Of a stretch of DNA of 64,000 nucleotides, positions 14,301-25,800 are shown in pieces (the first letter of the stretch is position 1; each line of letters starts with the position of its first letter). The notes below the pieces were generated by a model. The model did not search any database, had not been told where the DNA came from, and was given only the letters and a program-made list of their open reading frames with translations. Made by a program: the position numbers and the translations under genes. The DNA comes from Theristus sp. LFF4_11 (taxonomy: Eukaryota; Nematoda; Chromadorea; Monhysterida; Xyalidae): positions 1-64,000 of the forward strand of contig JASANC010001140.1 in NCBI GenBank assembly GCA_030248135.1, read 5' to 3'.

Positions 14301-14807
14301 ACGTCGACGTACGTCAGGTATGAACGGTAGCATGCAATAACACGAGACCTAAAGTGACGTGACGCTACGTGCTGTGCCCTATGCACATGCGTCAGGTATA
14401 AACGGGCCTTTATAATTTAAAAACTTCAATTTCAAATTGCCGATTCCTATTCGAATGAACAAAAAAAGGACGACGAAAAACAAAGGACAGACAATCACTG
14501 ACCCTTGCGGCGAAAACTGCAGTCCAAAGACGCCGCCGACTTGCCCGTGGCAGGTGCCCTTGGCGCACGTCGCCGGCTCCCAAGTGAACGACGGCGTCGA
14601 ACAAGCGTACAACGGACGTCGGTCGTGTTTGGCGCCGCGACACGCCGTTCGCAATGAGTGACTGTTGTGGTGGCCGGATTCACGATTGCGAAACCAACCG
14701 GCCGATGGAAACGGACACGCAAAATGTCGTTTATTATTGTTGTTGCTGTTGCTGGAGCCTCCGGATCCGGAAGAACAGCTGCTCTTGAGTCTGGTTGATG
14801 TCTTCAT
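8342..14807 (-). CDS. DCAF10: DCAF10-like WD40 repeat protein (CUL4-DDB1 substrate receptor family)
   Basis: About thirteen exons on the minus strand: 14503-14807 (start ATG at 14807), 13973-14089, 13377-13583, 12909-13062, 12377-12595, 11949-12033, 11279-11437, 10846-11012, about 10255-10332, about 9780-9946, 9309 to about 9460, 8727-8915 and 8342-8464 (stop at 8342-8344). The first eight join in phase. The order of blocks matches the DCAF10 family: GGVFGLQFSPQGDLLCA, FATCSDDHTIKLWDLR, RGHTNWVKNIE, IIAWDIN, then MRMRLTPDG, later GRGYIK followed by SPDGRVLASPFGFGIRLLSF, and a C-terminus NSAVLSCQFSPTH...GKVVLHQPRW. The Asn/Ser-rich N-terminus and the Ala/Gly/Ser-rich middle are lineage-specific. 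By family knowledge it would present substrates to a CUL4 ubiquitin ligase. Phases around exons 9-11 are not resolved, so those ends are approximate. Introns hold a SINE and three inverted-repeat elements. Confidence 0.88.
9097..9307. mobile_element. GACTCAATGCG inverted-repeat element, copy 3, at a donor site
   Basis: Starts TTATCTTTTATTTTGGTCAA and ends GCATTGAGTCGCGGAACCG, AAAAAAATTGATAATAC. On the minus strand this end supplies the donor: exon ATCAAG is followed directly by GTATTATCAATTTTT. Confidence 0.82.
9483..9676 (-). mobile_element. tRNA-related SINE, full length
   Basis: Read on the minus strand it starts CCGCTCGTGGTCTGGTGGTA (box A-like), has GGGATCGAGCCCCGCCGAGG (box B-like) about 45 bases on, a conserved body with ATAGGCACTTAATG, and a CAACAACAGC tail. 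CGACAGAGTT stands at both sides (9479-9488 and 9667-9676), which is a target-site duplication. It lies in a DCAF10-like intron. Confidence 0.87.
10437..10611. mobile_element. GTGACGTG-rich inverted-repeat element
   Basis: The ends AAAGAGCAATTCATGCACC and GTGTGCGTGAATTGGCCTT are related inverted repeats, and the interior is rich in GGCACGTCATG and CACGTG. It is the same type as 33718-33907. It lies in a DCAF10-like intron. Confidence 0.6.
14268..14411. mobile_element. Inverted-repeat element with a 22-bp perfect palindrome
   Basis: Ends AAGGCCCGTTTTTACCT and, inverted, AGGTATAAACGGGCCTT. Inside, at 14295-14316, a perfect palindrome of TGACGTACGTC and its complement is followed by GTGACGTGACG motifs. 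It lies in the first intron of the DCAF10-like gene. Confidence 0.78.
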
Positions 14808-16221
14808 GGTCGTGATGTCGTCGTCGTTGCGTTCGTGCTGTTGTTACTATTAATATTTGTGAGTTGTGTTGTGATAGTCAGGGGTCGAGAGCATATAGAT
14901 AGTTGTTCTAGGGGGGGGGGGGGGGGCTGGGGCGGCCCCCATAGTTGTTCCAGAGCCGGAGGGTTGGGGGGGGGCCGATATAGATAGCTGGAGCAAATTT
15001 TCCAGATAGATAGATAGCTGGAAAATTTTGGGGGGGGGGGGGCCGCGGGGGGGGGGCATGTGACTTTGGGGGGGGCCGGTCAAAATTTTGAAATTGGATA
15101 GATTGATAGCTAAAACGCTAAAAAGCTATAAAAACAGCGAAATAATGCTTAAAACATGCTAAAAATCAAGCATAAACGCGTATTTTAACTAAAATTAGCG
15201 AAATTTTCAAGTATTTCGAGCAAAAATGGTCAATTTTGGTCAAAAATTGACTCATTTTATGTCTTCGAAGACAAAAATTTTCAGATAGATAGCTGGCTGA
15301 GAAATTTTTTTAGATAGATAATAGCTGAGCCGAAAAAACCTGTCTGATAGAGATAGATTCGAAATTTTTTTGGGGGGGGGCCGGCCCCCCCCCCCAGGCC
15401 CCCCCCCTAGAACAACTATGGCTGAGGAGGGAGGAGAGACATAGAAAAAAACAGGTGGATGGAGAACGGTGCATGGTGTGCACATTATTGTGCTCGCATG
15501 TTGTTGTTGTTACCCGAAGCACGAGCGAAGACTACACGGCCGAACATTGAACGGCCGACGAAGTCAGCAACTGTCAGACACGCATACGGCCGAAGACCTC
15601 AGCAGCGATTTGAAAAACGACAACAATGACCGATAAAACAGCGAAGCAATTCAATCCGAAAACGAGTTTGACTGCTGATCGACTAACTGCAGCGAATTTC
15701 GATCCACAACAGTGTTTGTCGTTTGTCCACCTTTTTTGTTTGTTGTTCAGACATGCACGGGTCACCTGTCATAAATACTGTCACCTGCTGCGTTCTTCTT
15801 CTCTGTGCTTCGGACACACAGTAGCGGCCAGCGGCGGCACGCTCTTTTCATGCCTAAAGGCAAAAACTAAACCAAAAACCATAGACGACGTCGTCGCAGT
15901 CAATCAACCAAAAAACATTTTTTTGACATTGTGACCAATGCAAATTTTTGGAATTTGGTAGTTTTTTATTTAGAATGTTTTTCGGCATGAAAACAATAAA
16001 AACAAACCGCTGAACAACAAAAAAACATGATTTTTTCTGAATCCCGTTCCCAGGGTGCGGAGCGTGAGGAGCCGACCAATCAGCGAGTTGCATATATTAG
16101 CGTGATAGACTGTAGATAGCTGGCTGAAAAATTTTTTTAGATATATAATAGCTGAGCCGAAAAAACCTTTCTGATAGAGATAGATTCGAAAATTTTTTGT
16201 GGGGGGCCGGCGCCCCCCCCA

Positions 16222-16517
16222 GTGGTCAGCTCTATAAAAAGTGAATAGTGCTTAAAAAGTGAATAGTTCTACTCCAGGGTGTCCCAAAATTTAGACCTTG
16301 ACAAATTCCGGTTCAATACTTGAACCACAAGTTCATCTTTGACCGAAGTTTCCCATTGATTGGATTGATATTTCTAATTTCCACGCAAAACTGTTTGTCT
16401 TTGAAGTTCATGACTCGATTATTTTTCCAGAATTTCTCAAAGACTAACTTTTGGAACACCCTGGAGTAAAAATGTTCACTTTTCAAACACTATTCATTTT
16501 TATAGAACTGACCACAG
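16222..16517. mobile_element. Inverted-repeat element nested in the G-tract repeat
   Basis: Left end GTGGTCAGCTCTATAAAAAG and right end, read on the other strand, GTGGTCAGTTCTATAAAAAT. Inside these are further matching arms ACTCCAGGGTGTCCCAAAAT (about 16270) and the complement of TTTTGGAACACCCTGGAGT (about 16450), so the arms extend about 70 bases. The element interrupts the C-rich part of a G-tract unit whose uninterrupted version is seen at about 15375-15420, which shows it is a later insertion. There is no coding capacity, so it is a non-autonomous element. Confidence 0.75.
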
Positions 16518-17147
16518 GCCCCCCCCTAGAACAACTATGGCGGCCCCCAAATCTCTATCAGACAGGTTTTTCAAACCAACCACTAAGGGTACTTATTACG
16601 CATACCAATTTTTAACTCAAAACTCCAACTCTAGGGCTCACTACAGGCAAATTTAGATTTTGGCCGATTTTTGGTCAATTTTTGGCCTTTGTCAGAAAAA
16701 CAATTTTTTCGGGTTTTGTGGGGTTCAAATCAAAAATCCAACTTTACCACGTTGTTCAGTGCATTTTTCTGGGTATGTACCGTATTTTTCAGACCCTGCA
16801 CAGAAAAGGCAGTTTGAGCCAGAAAATCACAAGTTTTTCAACACAAATTCGCTCATAAACCCCAGGACCACAAGATCTGGAGAATTTCAGTGGTGCCACT
16901 GCCAAAAGATAGCCCAGATTCTTCGTTACAACATGCAAAATAAAATGCCCGGGGCAATAATTTCATAAGTTTGGGGCAAAACAACTTTTGTCGTCGACCC
17001 CCATGAAATACGCGAAATATACAGTTTTTTCAAGCAATTGCGTTGGAAATGTGCGTAGAAATGCTTGTAATAAAACTGATACTACAGGGTGTTTCAGAAG
17101 TAGTGGTAGGTGTTTGACGCGTTATTTCCCGAGTTGTGTTGAACCAT

Positions 17148-17415
17148 ACCGTAAAGTCTTGCATATAAGGTCTCCTTATATAAATTTAAAAATCAAAAAT
17201 TTCTGAAAAAAGTGGAATTTCGTGTGACAGCCTTATAAGTGGGAGGAGGTCTTATAAAGCGAACATCAGGAATTCCGGACCGGACCTTATAAACGGGGTA
17301 GGATTTCGACCATGTCAAAATTTTGAATTTTTTGGTTTTCCGCCCTGTGACACTCCGCCCACTTTTGGGTGGGGGTCTTATAAGTGGGAGGAACCTTATA
17401 TGCAAGACTTTACGG
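17148..17415. mobile_element. Inverted-repeat element (MITE-like) with 25-bp perfect ends
   Basis: The left end ACCGTAAAGTCTTGCATATA and the right end are exact reverse complements for about 25 bases (17148-17172 and 17391-17415). The interior holds sub-repeats of CTTATAAGTGGGAGGA in both halves. It has no open frame of note. This pattern is that of a MITE; the superfamily cannot be told. Confidence 0.78.
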
Positions 17416-17696
17416 TATTCAATCAAATTTTAGACAGTTGTTCAGGAAAAAGTCCAACTTAGATTTGTGTAAAATTTCAGAGAAATTCATTTGCCGGCAC
17501 ACGAATGACAGAGCAAAACACAAAAAAATTAAAAATGGACCCGAAAATACCAGATCACGCGATACCACCGGGCAATAAAAAACAACACTCATTGCAAACA
17601 TTCAAAAGAATACTTCAATATACCGTGTGGCGATAACAGCAAACATCAACAACAACGACAACAGTCAACTCAATCAAATTTCTCCAAGTGTCCACC

Positions 17697-20600
17697 ATGA
17701 GCGTCAATGCATCGCTGGCACCTATCCGTCACGGCCAAAGCCGCCTTCTCGTACGCTGGTTTAGCACGTTCCAGTTCCAGAAACCGGTAAATATGAAAAA
17801 TCCAAAAACAAACAAATCGGATAAAAAACATTTCGTATTAATGCATGCAACGATTCGGCTGCACACAAGCTAGCTAAATGTTTTACCCGGTGTCAAACAA
17901 GAATTCCCAGTTGCGTGACTGAAACAATATGACAGCTGTGCAAACACGGATTGCTTAAAACGATAAGTTTAAAAACAAAAGCTGTGACTTTCAAAAGACA
18001 ATAAAATTGTAAATACATGCCGAATAGTGCGCTATTGGCGACTTTCAAAAAAAAACCTAAAGGGGCGTTCATGAAAGCGTCTCCAAATACTGAATGCCGC
18101 TTAAATCAAAAGTGCGATCTCCAACATGTTGAAATAAGCTGAATGGTTCTCTCAAACCAAACAATCCATATTCGGCCTTATGATTGCTGATTAATGCAGA
18201 TTAATGACTAATGATTATAAATCTAGATAACATGGCTAAAAATTAGAGCCATTGTTGAAACCGATCGCAATTATGGGTGTTCGTCGATCTCCCAAATGCA
18301 AGGTCTCCTACATACCTAAGCCAAACCTGATCAGCCAAGCCCTATTGGTTATAAAAGGCACATACAATACACATCGTTTATTAGATTTGTTTTGCAGTGA
18401 TTTTGTATATATACATTGCACATTGTTGTGATTTTTGTATTGTCTGAATAGGCGCGCCGCCTTCCCATCATCATGTCCCTCGGAGAACAGCCCGGCACTC
18501 CAAGTATAACTAAAACTGGTTGTTCTCGATCGTTTTACTTCAGTTGTCTGTTTTTTAGTCTCAGAGTTTTGAAATAATACTTGCAGCTCGTTCAACAAGA
18601 ATCAAAGACCAACAAATTTCGAACGAGATCATCATGTTGCTCGTGTCTCGCTGTCACAGCGCGCCGTCTGCGGCTTGTCAACAGAACAAACTGAAATACC
18701 AACAGCAGCAGCAGCAATTGCAAATGTTTGTTATGTGCATCATCTTTAGAACGACTTCACATCATTCAAATTTATGGTGAACTGACAGCGAACACTGCAG
18801 CCTGGGTTCCGTTTGTCGAAAGCAAAAGGAAAGCCTGAACAATGTGGAGTTTCTACCATTTTTAACTGCTTCCAGCTCTATTAGTTGACTGATACTTGCG
18901 TTTCATCGTTAAGGTTCGACGAATTCGGCGAGCTACTCGACCCGGTGCAACCGACGTTCAACCCTGACTGGAGTGAGCGCGAGCTCGATCTGGTGCTGCC
19001 GCCGGCGCATTGCCCCGCGCATTCGCCCGTCCCATTGCTGCATCCGTCGACTGCGGTTGGGGCGTCCTTGGTTGCTGCTGTTGTTAAGGATTTTAGGCGA
19101 TGTTTTTAGCCAGGGGCTAACCCAGGGAAGCGCACAGAACGCCGTCAAGTAGGGCGCCCGCAGGTGAGTTTTTTTCTGTCATTAAGTGCCTATACACCCT
19201 TTGGCAAGGCTCGATCCCCGAACGCACAGACAAGAGTCTAACGCACTATACCACCAGGCCACGAGCGGTGACTAATCCCTATCATGCAGGATGCATCACC
19301 GGTTTGCTGCACGCCAAGCGTCGGCTCATACAAAACAGTCTCCGAGACATCACAACGGTCACCGCCATCGAATGGAAGCGACAATCGAGAACGGAAGAAC
19401 GAATTGTTTGAGTTCTCGGTCACTTGCCCACAATGCGCTGCCACGATCGACATGCGTCCTCTGCTGCAAGTCAGTGTTCCGCTGGCTTTTTTTCTGCGAA
19501 TCAGTTCTTGATTGGGTCTCCGTAGCGCAAACATGCGTTCATGCAGTTTTATCGGAGTTTTCTGCTGTTTGCAAAATAAAATGAATGAATAAATTGACAA
19601 AAACGATTTATTATCTGATTCTGAAGTTTCACAACCTTTGGTTCAGAATCTGGACAAAAAAGATGATCTTGAATCCGACTCGTCACAGGGGTCGAAACGC
19701 GACGACAAGTTTGACTATTTTGACTCGATCACTGGTTAGAAGAAAGGTCTCGTTATTTGCCGCGACATCTATTTTTTGATGATGTAGCCATTATAGCTAG
19801 CGCCACAACCACTGAACTGCAGCGATTACCGATTTGTGTATAGGCCCGATCGACCGCTTGCCGATCTACGTTGGCGTGCACACGGACCAGTCAGTGCAAC
19901 GTCTGCTGCAACACTCGCATCAAGACATGCTGCTTTACGCACGGGTGAATTACATTTCTACATCAAACTTTGTGAACAAAGAAATCTCAAAAGAAAATCA
20001 AAACATCTGAGCTTATTCAACGCAAATAATCGCCATTTTCCTGCGGTTCTCCTTGTTTAAAATAACCTACACAAAACCTACACCTGACAAAACCGTACCC
20101 ATTTCACGTCACGACTACAAGCACTGAGAAATTATCTTTTATTTTGGTTTCGAAATTCAATTCAGTGCGCGCATGGATAGGTAAACAGTTTCATAACGTG
20201 AGAAATAAAAATTGCAAGTAAAAGTGATCCGAAATTCCCTAAATAGGGCCGGGTCACTTAGGCTGTTTTGAACTGCCACATAAAGACTGAAGCTTGTTTT
20301 TTTTCGATGCTGCAAACGCATTGGAGTGTCGTCAAAACCTAAAAATTGCTAATAGTTTTCAGTTTTCTCAGCGAAACCAGTAAACCGTGCATTCCACGGC
20401 TCTTCGGTGATGTTTTCATTTTTCAACAATTACCGGTACGTTCCGCACTACCAAGCGTCGCTGCGTGCGTTTTTCCAGGTGTCGATGTTGCCAGCGTCGC
20501 CTGATTCCAGCCGCTGTTCGGTGCCGCCGCGTCTACCAACGAGCCTGCCACTGACGGTCGCGTTCCGCAGCTCTCACCAGCACATCTCACATCGACCGAT

Positions 20601-21454
20601 CAACTGCCAGCTGACCACCGACCGCCTCGGCAAACCAATGAAGCTCTGGTCGGTCAGCATTCGGCGGCGACTGATTCCAGGCTCAAGGGGCACATTCATG
20701 AAGCAGTACTCACTGACCGCGTCGCATAGCTATTTTATGTTTTAACACAGCTGTGCGTCACTAAATACTGTTTCATGAATGCCGCGTGATGCTCTCGCGT
20801 GATATCCTTTGAACAGCACTGTTACCATTTGCAACCAGCGTGAAACACACGTGTTTAGCGAAACATCGAGAGAAAATTTTAAAACAAACGAAACTGCACG
20901 AAACGATAATTTTTACGTTTTTAAAGACATACAGTGTGATTATAACCGAGTAAACATGGCATCAGGGCGCGAGAAGCGATTGTTTTCAGTAATATTTTTG
21001 TCAACCTGGGTGTTTCAAAATCAACTTTTTCCCTCAAGCAAAATGATATCTCATTTAGTTCGGAACTTTTCAACATTTTTCTGGGTGAAAAGGGAAAAAG
21101 GAAGAAAGCATGTCAATATTTTTTCTGAGTGAAGAGCACAATTTGAAAAGCCGTTTTTACCGTTCTATTTTAGCTGCCTGATAATGCACGACCGTTGCTT
21201 GCAGGTTTGTCGACAGTGGCGCCGGAGAGCGTCGTCGTGACACTCCGAAGTTGCCGACGTTGCCGGAGTTGTGCACGCACCTGCGCACCTACAACTATCT
21301 CTATCGGAGTCCACCAATCACTGGCGAGCGCGACGCCACGACGCCTCGGCCCCGCCCCCCACCCCCACGCGGCCGTTTGCCGACGGTGCTGCCGTGGCCG
21401 ATGAACTCGCATAGCAAACGAGACATCGCCGAACAGAAGAAAATGACAATGTGA
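17697..21454 (+). CDS. Unrecognised multi-exon protein, about 397 residues
   Basis: The supported exons are 17697-17786 (ATG in a strong CCACCATGA context), 18885-19055, 19290-19469, 19627-19734, 19844-19944, 20356-20648 and 21205-21454 (TGA at the end). All junctions agree in phase except 19469/19627, which is one base short, so a tiny exon or a sequence error is likely there. I do not recognise the family. Visible features are a basic/hydrophobic N-terminus (QSRLLVRWFSTFQF), a short CPQC, an acidic linker (DKKDDLESDSSQGSKRDD), a folded-looking block PIDRLPIYVGVHTDQSVQRLL...NNYRYVPHYQASLRAFF, and a Pro/Arg-rich C-terminus ending KRDIAEQKKMTM. No signal peptide or clear membrane segment is seen. 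The intron at 19056-19289 is almost entirely a SINE, and the acceptor of exon 20356 lies at the end of an inverted-repeat element. A GCG-rich stretch at 18452-18503 could be an extra exon but does not fit in phase. Confidence 0.6.
19068..19272 (-). mobile_element. tRNA-related SINE filling an intron
   Basis: The same family as the copy at 9483, on the minus strand: GTCACCGCTCGTGGCCTGGT at the head and a CAACAGCAGCAACC tail at 19068. The host intron is 19056-19289, so only about 12 bases at the donor side and 17 at the acceptor side are not SINE. Confidence 0.85.
20131..20355. mobile_element. GACTCAATGCG inverted-repeat element, copy 4, at an acceptor site
   Basis: Starts AATTATCTTTTATTTTGG, holds GTGATCCGAAATTCCCTAAA, and ends CCTAAAAATTGCTAATAG. 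The last AG is the acceptor of the exon starting at 20356. Confidence 0.78.
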
Positions 21455-22800
21455 ACATCACAACGCCCTCGAAATAGAAAATATGTAACCGCAAATGCAA
21501 ATATGACTGAGTATCATATCATGCACTGGTTTATTATTCTTCCATCCTGCATAATTTGATGTTTCAGAAATTTTATTTGATGATCCCTACTTTTGGTGTT
21601 CAATTTAGTGTGTTACGTGCTATATATCCTGTTTTGTTCAATAACCGTCGCGTCGACCTCTTCGATCACCAAAAACAACATGGTACAGTAATTATTTAAC
21701 TGTCAGTAAATTATAATCACCGGTATTTACAGTATGGCCGATTAAACATGGCAGCTTTTTTCAGGGTGCAAGGAGCGCGCGAAATTTGAATCAATGAAAA
21801 CAAGATGTTCAGAAACCCAATTGCGTGTCAAATTTTACATGTTTCTCAAAATTAATTGATAATTCGTGCTATTCTGTTCATTATTGTTCCCTTTACACAC
21901 TCGATTGGCGGAAATATTATCATTTTTGAGAAAGCAAGTCCTAATCTGCGACTAATCTCGCCTTGATTGAGAATGCCATATTTATTCGGCCATACCGTAT
22001 CAATCAGTTGTCACCCTCGTGGCCTGGTGGTAGTGCGTTAGACTACAGTCTATGCGCTCGGGGGATCGAGCCCCGCCGAGGGGTATGTAGGCACTTAATG
22101 ACAGAGAAAACTCGATGGGCGCCCTACTCAATGGCGTTCTGTACGCTTCTCTGGGTTAGCCCTGGCTAAAAACATCGCCTAAAAATCCCAACAACAACAA
22201 CAACAATCATTAATCAACCAATCAATCTAAACTAGCTCAGCATTTTCTTAAAAATAAAAGTAGCTTAGCATTGTAAGGTTTGCATTTAATTTGCTGCGTT
22301 GATATTAGTGACTATTCGTAGTGAAAATCATGTAGTAGGTGATGTTCAGCCGTAGCCGTTCAGGTTCACACCATTTTATCAGTTCGGTGTCGGTCAGTCG
22401 GTGTTCCTGTCTTTCGTGCGTTTTACGGCAGCATCAATGATTTTAATAAATGTTTTCCGGGTCCGGCGTTGGTTTTGTGTCAGTTTTAACTCTCCTGTTT
22501 GAATGTTTTCTTTTTTGGTGCAACTTTCAGCTTCTACTTCAACAAGCTGGTTTATGATTATGACTGATGAACGTCCAATTCCATCCAAATCCTTCAATTC
22601 TTTCAGTTTTTTTCTTGGTCAAACAAACCGTATCGCAACCACGCAACGTAACAGCAGACCACACAGCAACCTACTACGGTTTTCAAATTCGTTTAGCTCA
22701 GCCTGTGTCAAGAGTAGTGCTTTCTTTGACCGGCAATTTTTAACTGACTCTCACGCAAATTTGAGTTTTGACGAAATAATCAGAATCAGCCAGCATAACA
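21455..22800. other. Intergenic spacer with one SINE
   Basis: AT-rich sequence between two + strand genes. It contains the full-length SINE at 22012-22205. The upstream region of the chitin-binding gene (22300-22800) has no motif I can name. No exon is supported. Confidence 0.4.
22012..22205 (+). mobile_element. tRNA-related SINE, full length
   Basis: Plus-strand copy: TCGTGGCCTGGTGGTAGTGC head, GGGATCGAGCCCCGCCGAGG box B-like part, body with GTAGGCACTTAATGACAGAG and GTTAGCCCTGGCTAAAAACA, and a (CAA)n tail. It is intergenic. Confidence 0.87.
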
Positions 22801-25800
22801 ATGCATCCTCCAGTCATTGTTGTTGTGACTATTTTCGTTCGAATATTCGTCGTGTTCGCTCATCCAGGACATCTGCATGATCGTGCGTTCGTTTTGTCGC
22901 TGTTTTTTTGTTGACTTGATTTGGACAGCTTTTTGCTGATTGGTTGTGTGAATTGAAAACTCAGGTTTAGGTTAGGTCAAGGTTGAGGATGATTAGGTTA
23001 GTCCGTGACCGTGACGTGAGCAACCAATCTTGGTGAAAAACAAGACAGACAATAGTTGATGATATGCACATGTTGCGTTGATGTTGTTGTTGTGATTTGT
23101 GAATAAAAAATCAAATGTGACTGCAATGCAATATGTGAGTGGTGGGTGACTGACGGACGGACCGAGGATGGAGCACCCCATGTCATGCATGATACCTAGT
23201 GCTGTCTGGTCCACGAAATCTAAAAACGAGTTTTTGTTCCATTCCGTTTTTGTACGCAGATCTGCCGCTGCCAGTGTTCAACTGCGACGGCCTGCCAGAG
23301 GGCAACCACGCGAACCCGCTGACCGACTGTTCGATATTCTTCTTCTCGTGTCTGGACGACGTCGCCTCCGGCGTGCTGCGCGTCTGCCTCGAGCCGACCG
23401 GCTCCGTCTACGACCCGGACAGCGACACTTGCCAGCCGCCGTCGCATGTCGCCAGTTGTCCGACGTTTGGCGTGGACGATGCGAATGCAGTGCCAGCTGG
23501 TGGCGTGTCGGGCGGTTGGAGAATGCGTTTTGGTGTTTGGTGGTGTTACAAGTTATTAATTGCTGCTTCTTTGTCTGGTATTGCTGTATTGAAATTGGTT
23601 ATTGTAAATTCAATTCACTGGCAGCACGTGGTTGGTTTCCAATCTGCCGTTTTTCTTGCCTTTCTCTTTGACACCACTGCACTTTTGGACTGAATCACAC
23701 AATTCGCCAATGTCACCACAAAAAGCCTGTTTCAGAATCAGTCGACGAACAGCTCGACTGCGGCGGTCTCCAGCCGGGCCACTACGCCGACCCGTCGTCC
23801 GACTGCTCCGTGTATTTCTACGCGTGCGAGCCGGATGCGCCGTTCGGTACACGTCGCGTGTGCAGCGAGCCGCCGGGCACCGTCTACGACGTCACGTTGG
23901 TGAGTCGAGTCTTGGTTTGGAGTATTGCTGCTTTGTTCTGTTCGGTTCTGTTATGTTTTTTATTCGGTGCATCATCTGAGCGTGTCAGGAAAATGCACAA
24001 GAAAACATGTTCCAAACCAGTAAGCTACGTCTTGGCCTGGGTTGGTGAAAATCGTGCACTTTTGGTTCACACTTCAGATGTTCAGTTTCAACAGTTTACA
24101 ACATTGGACAGACTTCCATCGCTCGTGTGGTGCAAAACGCTTTTGTGGTAATTGGTTTGCTAAAGCAAATGCAGAGTTTTCAAACTTTTGAGACTTAAGT
24201 GGCGGAGTTTGATCGGGTCAATCAGTTTAATCACATAAAAACGGTTTGAGTTTCTGAAAAGTTTAAAAAAACTCACTGACACATTGCCACAGGGTGTTTG
24301 CGATTACCCGGAGCATGTGGCCGCTTGTCAGGCCGTCGGTGCACACGACGAAGGTGAAACGACCGAGGAGGGTGAACGTGGGCACTCTGCGGAAGGTGAC
24401 CAATCCTTGACATTGACCGTCTTGTTGTATGCAACGTGACCGTGCCCGGCTACGGCTGTGCCTGGTCGGTCAGCTTGTTGAACAGACGTAATTACATAAA
24501 CTGCGTGGCATTGCATGCTCCCTGTTGTCAGAAGACTGTAAAAACTTTGTGTTTTGAACAATTTGAACCACGGTGCACACCCTGCTGCCGCATCAGCTGA
24601 GGGGAGCCCAATTCAAAAGGAGCCAATCGTGACTGATCAATTGTTAGCTGAAGACCCCGCACGTATCGAGAGCTCATTGGGTGAGTCAGGTCAGGTGAGG
24701 GCACACCGAGTTTTATCAATGGCTGTTTTTCTGTGCAGTTCCACCGGAACCGGAGACGCCGTTCGACTGTGCGAATCTCGAGGCTGGCAACTATCCGAAT
24801 CACGAGCAGCCGTGCTCCGTGTATTTCTACTCGTGCCAGCCGGGCAACCCAGTCGGCATCAGGCGTATCTGCAACATCCCGCCAGGTAAACTTTATACTG
24901 TATTTAATTTTCTCGACACGATCTTGTTGCTCACGAAAGTGGACAGCGAAATCGAGAGGGCCTGAAGATCCGATGTTGAAGCCGTGCTACACAGAAAAAT
25001 TGCAATTCCTATTTGTCTGTGCTGGACAATTCAGTGTACTTGATTTTGAATTTGAACGTCTGCCGAACTGCCAACTCGGTTTTTGCCGTCTATTGTTTTT
25101 CGCCTGCTTGCGTTTGCAGGCACCGTGTACGACGTGCTCTCCGACCAGTGTCTGTTTCCACATTTCACGGAGGCGTGCAACGGAACGGCGACGACGACCG
25201 CGCAACCACCGGAGTCGTCCGTTGAGCAGTCGTTAGAAGACGAACAAACCAGTGCCGGTGAGTGAATGAATCGCTGGCATTCGAATGCGTACAGTTCAGC
25301 GCATGATGTGACCGTCTTGTTGGTTAAGTGAGCCGATTTCAAATATGACGTGCACGAAGGCTTTTTGAATGGGAAGGGGGTTCACTCAAAGTCGGTTGGT
25401 TGGTTTGCATGAAGTAGAAAAAACAGAACTGGTTGGTCAGTTCTGACTCTGACGAAACGTTTGCTTCATGAAATGACATGCATGACTCTGGATCTAGAAA
25501 TCGATCAGCAGATCAATGAGATGCAACCTGCTGTTGTTCATTTGTGTTTTTGTTTGCAGAAATGGGCTCCCGGTTCGACTGCGGCGAGGACACGACGGCG
25601 ATGCTCGGCAACCACGCCGATCCGGACTCCGCGTGTTCGCCGTTCTTCTACACGTGCCTCGTCGGGCATCCGGCCGGCATCGAACGCCACTGCGAGCACG
25701 GCTCCGTCTACGACGCGCGCAGCGACCTCTGCGAGTTCCCGGAGTTCGTTGAAGCGTGCGGCGGACAGGCGACCGAGGCGCCTGCTGGTGAGCAAGCCGT

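Larger units (their letters stand above)
14808..17696. repeat. Repeat-rich divergent spacer with long G tracts
   Basis: Spacer between the starts of the DCAF10-like gene (-) and the next gene (+). It holds several copies of one unit: an A/T-rich part with repeated GATAGATAGCTGG, the string AATAGCTGAGCCGAAAAAAC, then G or C tracts of 8-18 bases ending in CTAGAACAACTATGG. Copies lie near 14880-15075, 15285-15425 and 16115-16225 continuing at 16516-16570. The rest is A/T-rich and carries two clear inverted-repeat elements described separately. No coding exon is supported. Confidence 0.7.

Noticed and set aside
18452..18503. Candidate exon (ARRLPIIMSLGEQPG) of the gene at 17697-21454
   Set aside because: It has an acceptor and a donor, but its phase does not fit the next exon, whereas exon 17697-17786 joins 18885 directly in phase.
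22012..22080. Possible tRNA gene
   Set aside because: Box A- and B-like parts are present, but the acceptor stem does not pair, and the same sequence with a common body and CAA tail occurs four times, so it is a SINE head.
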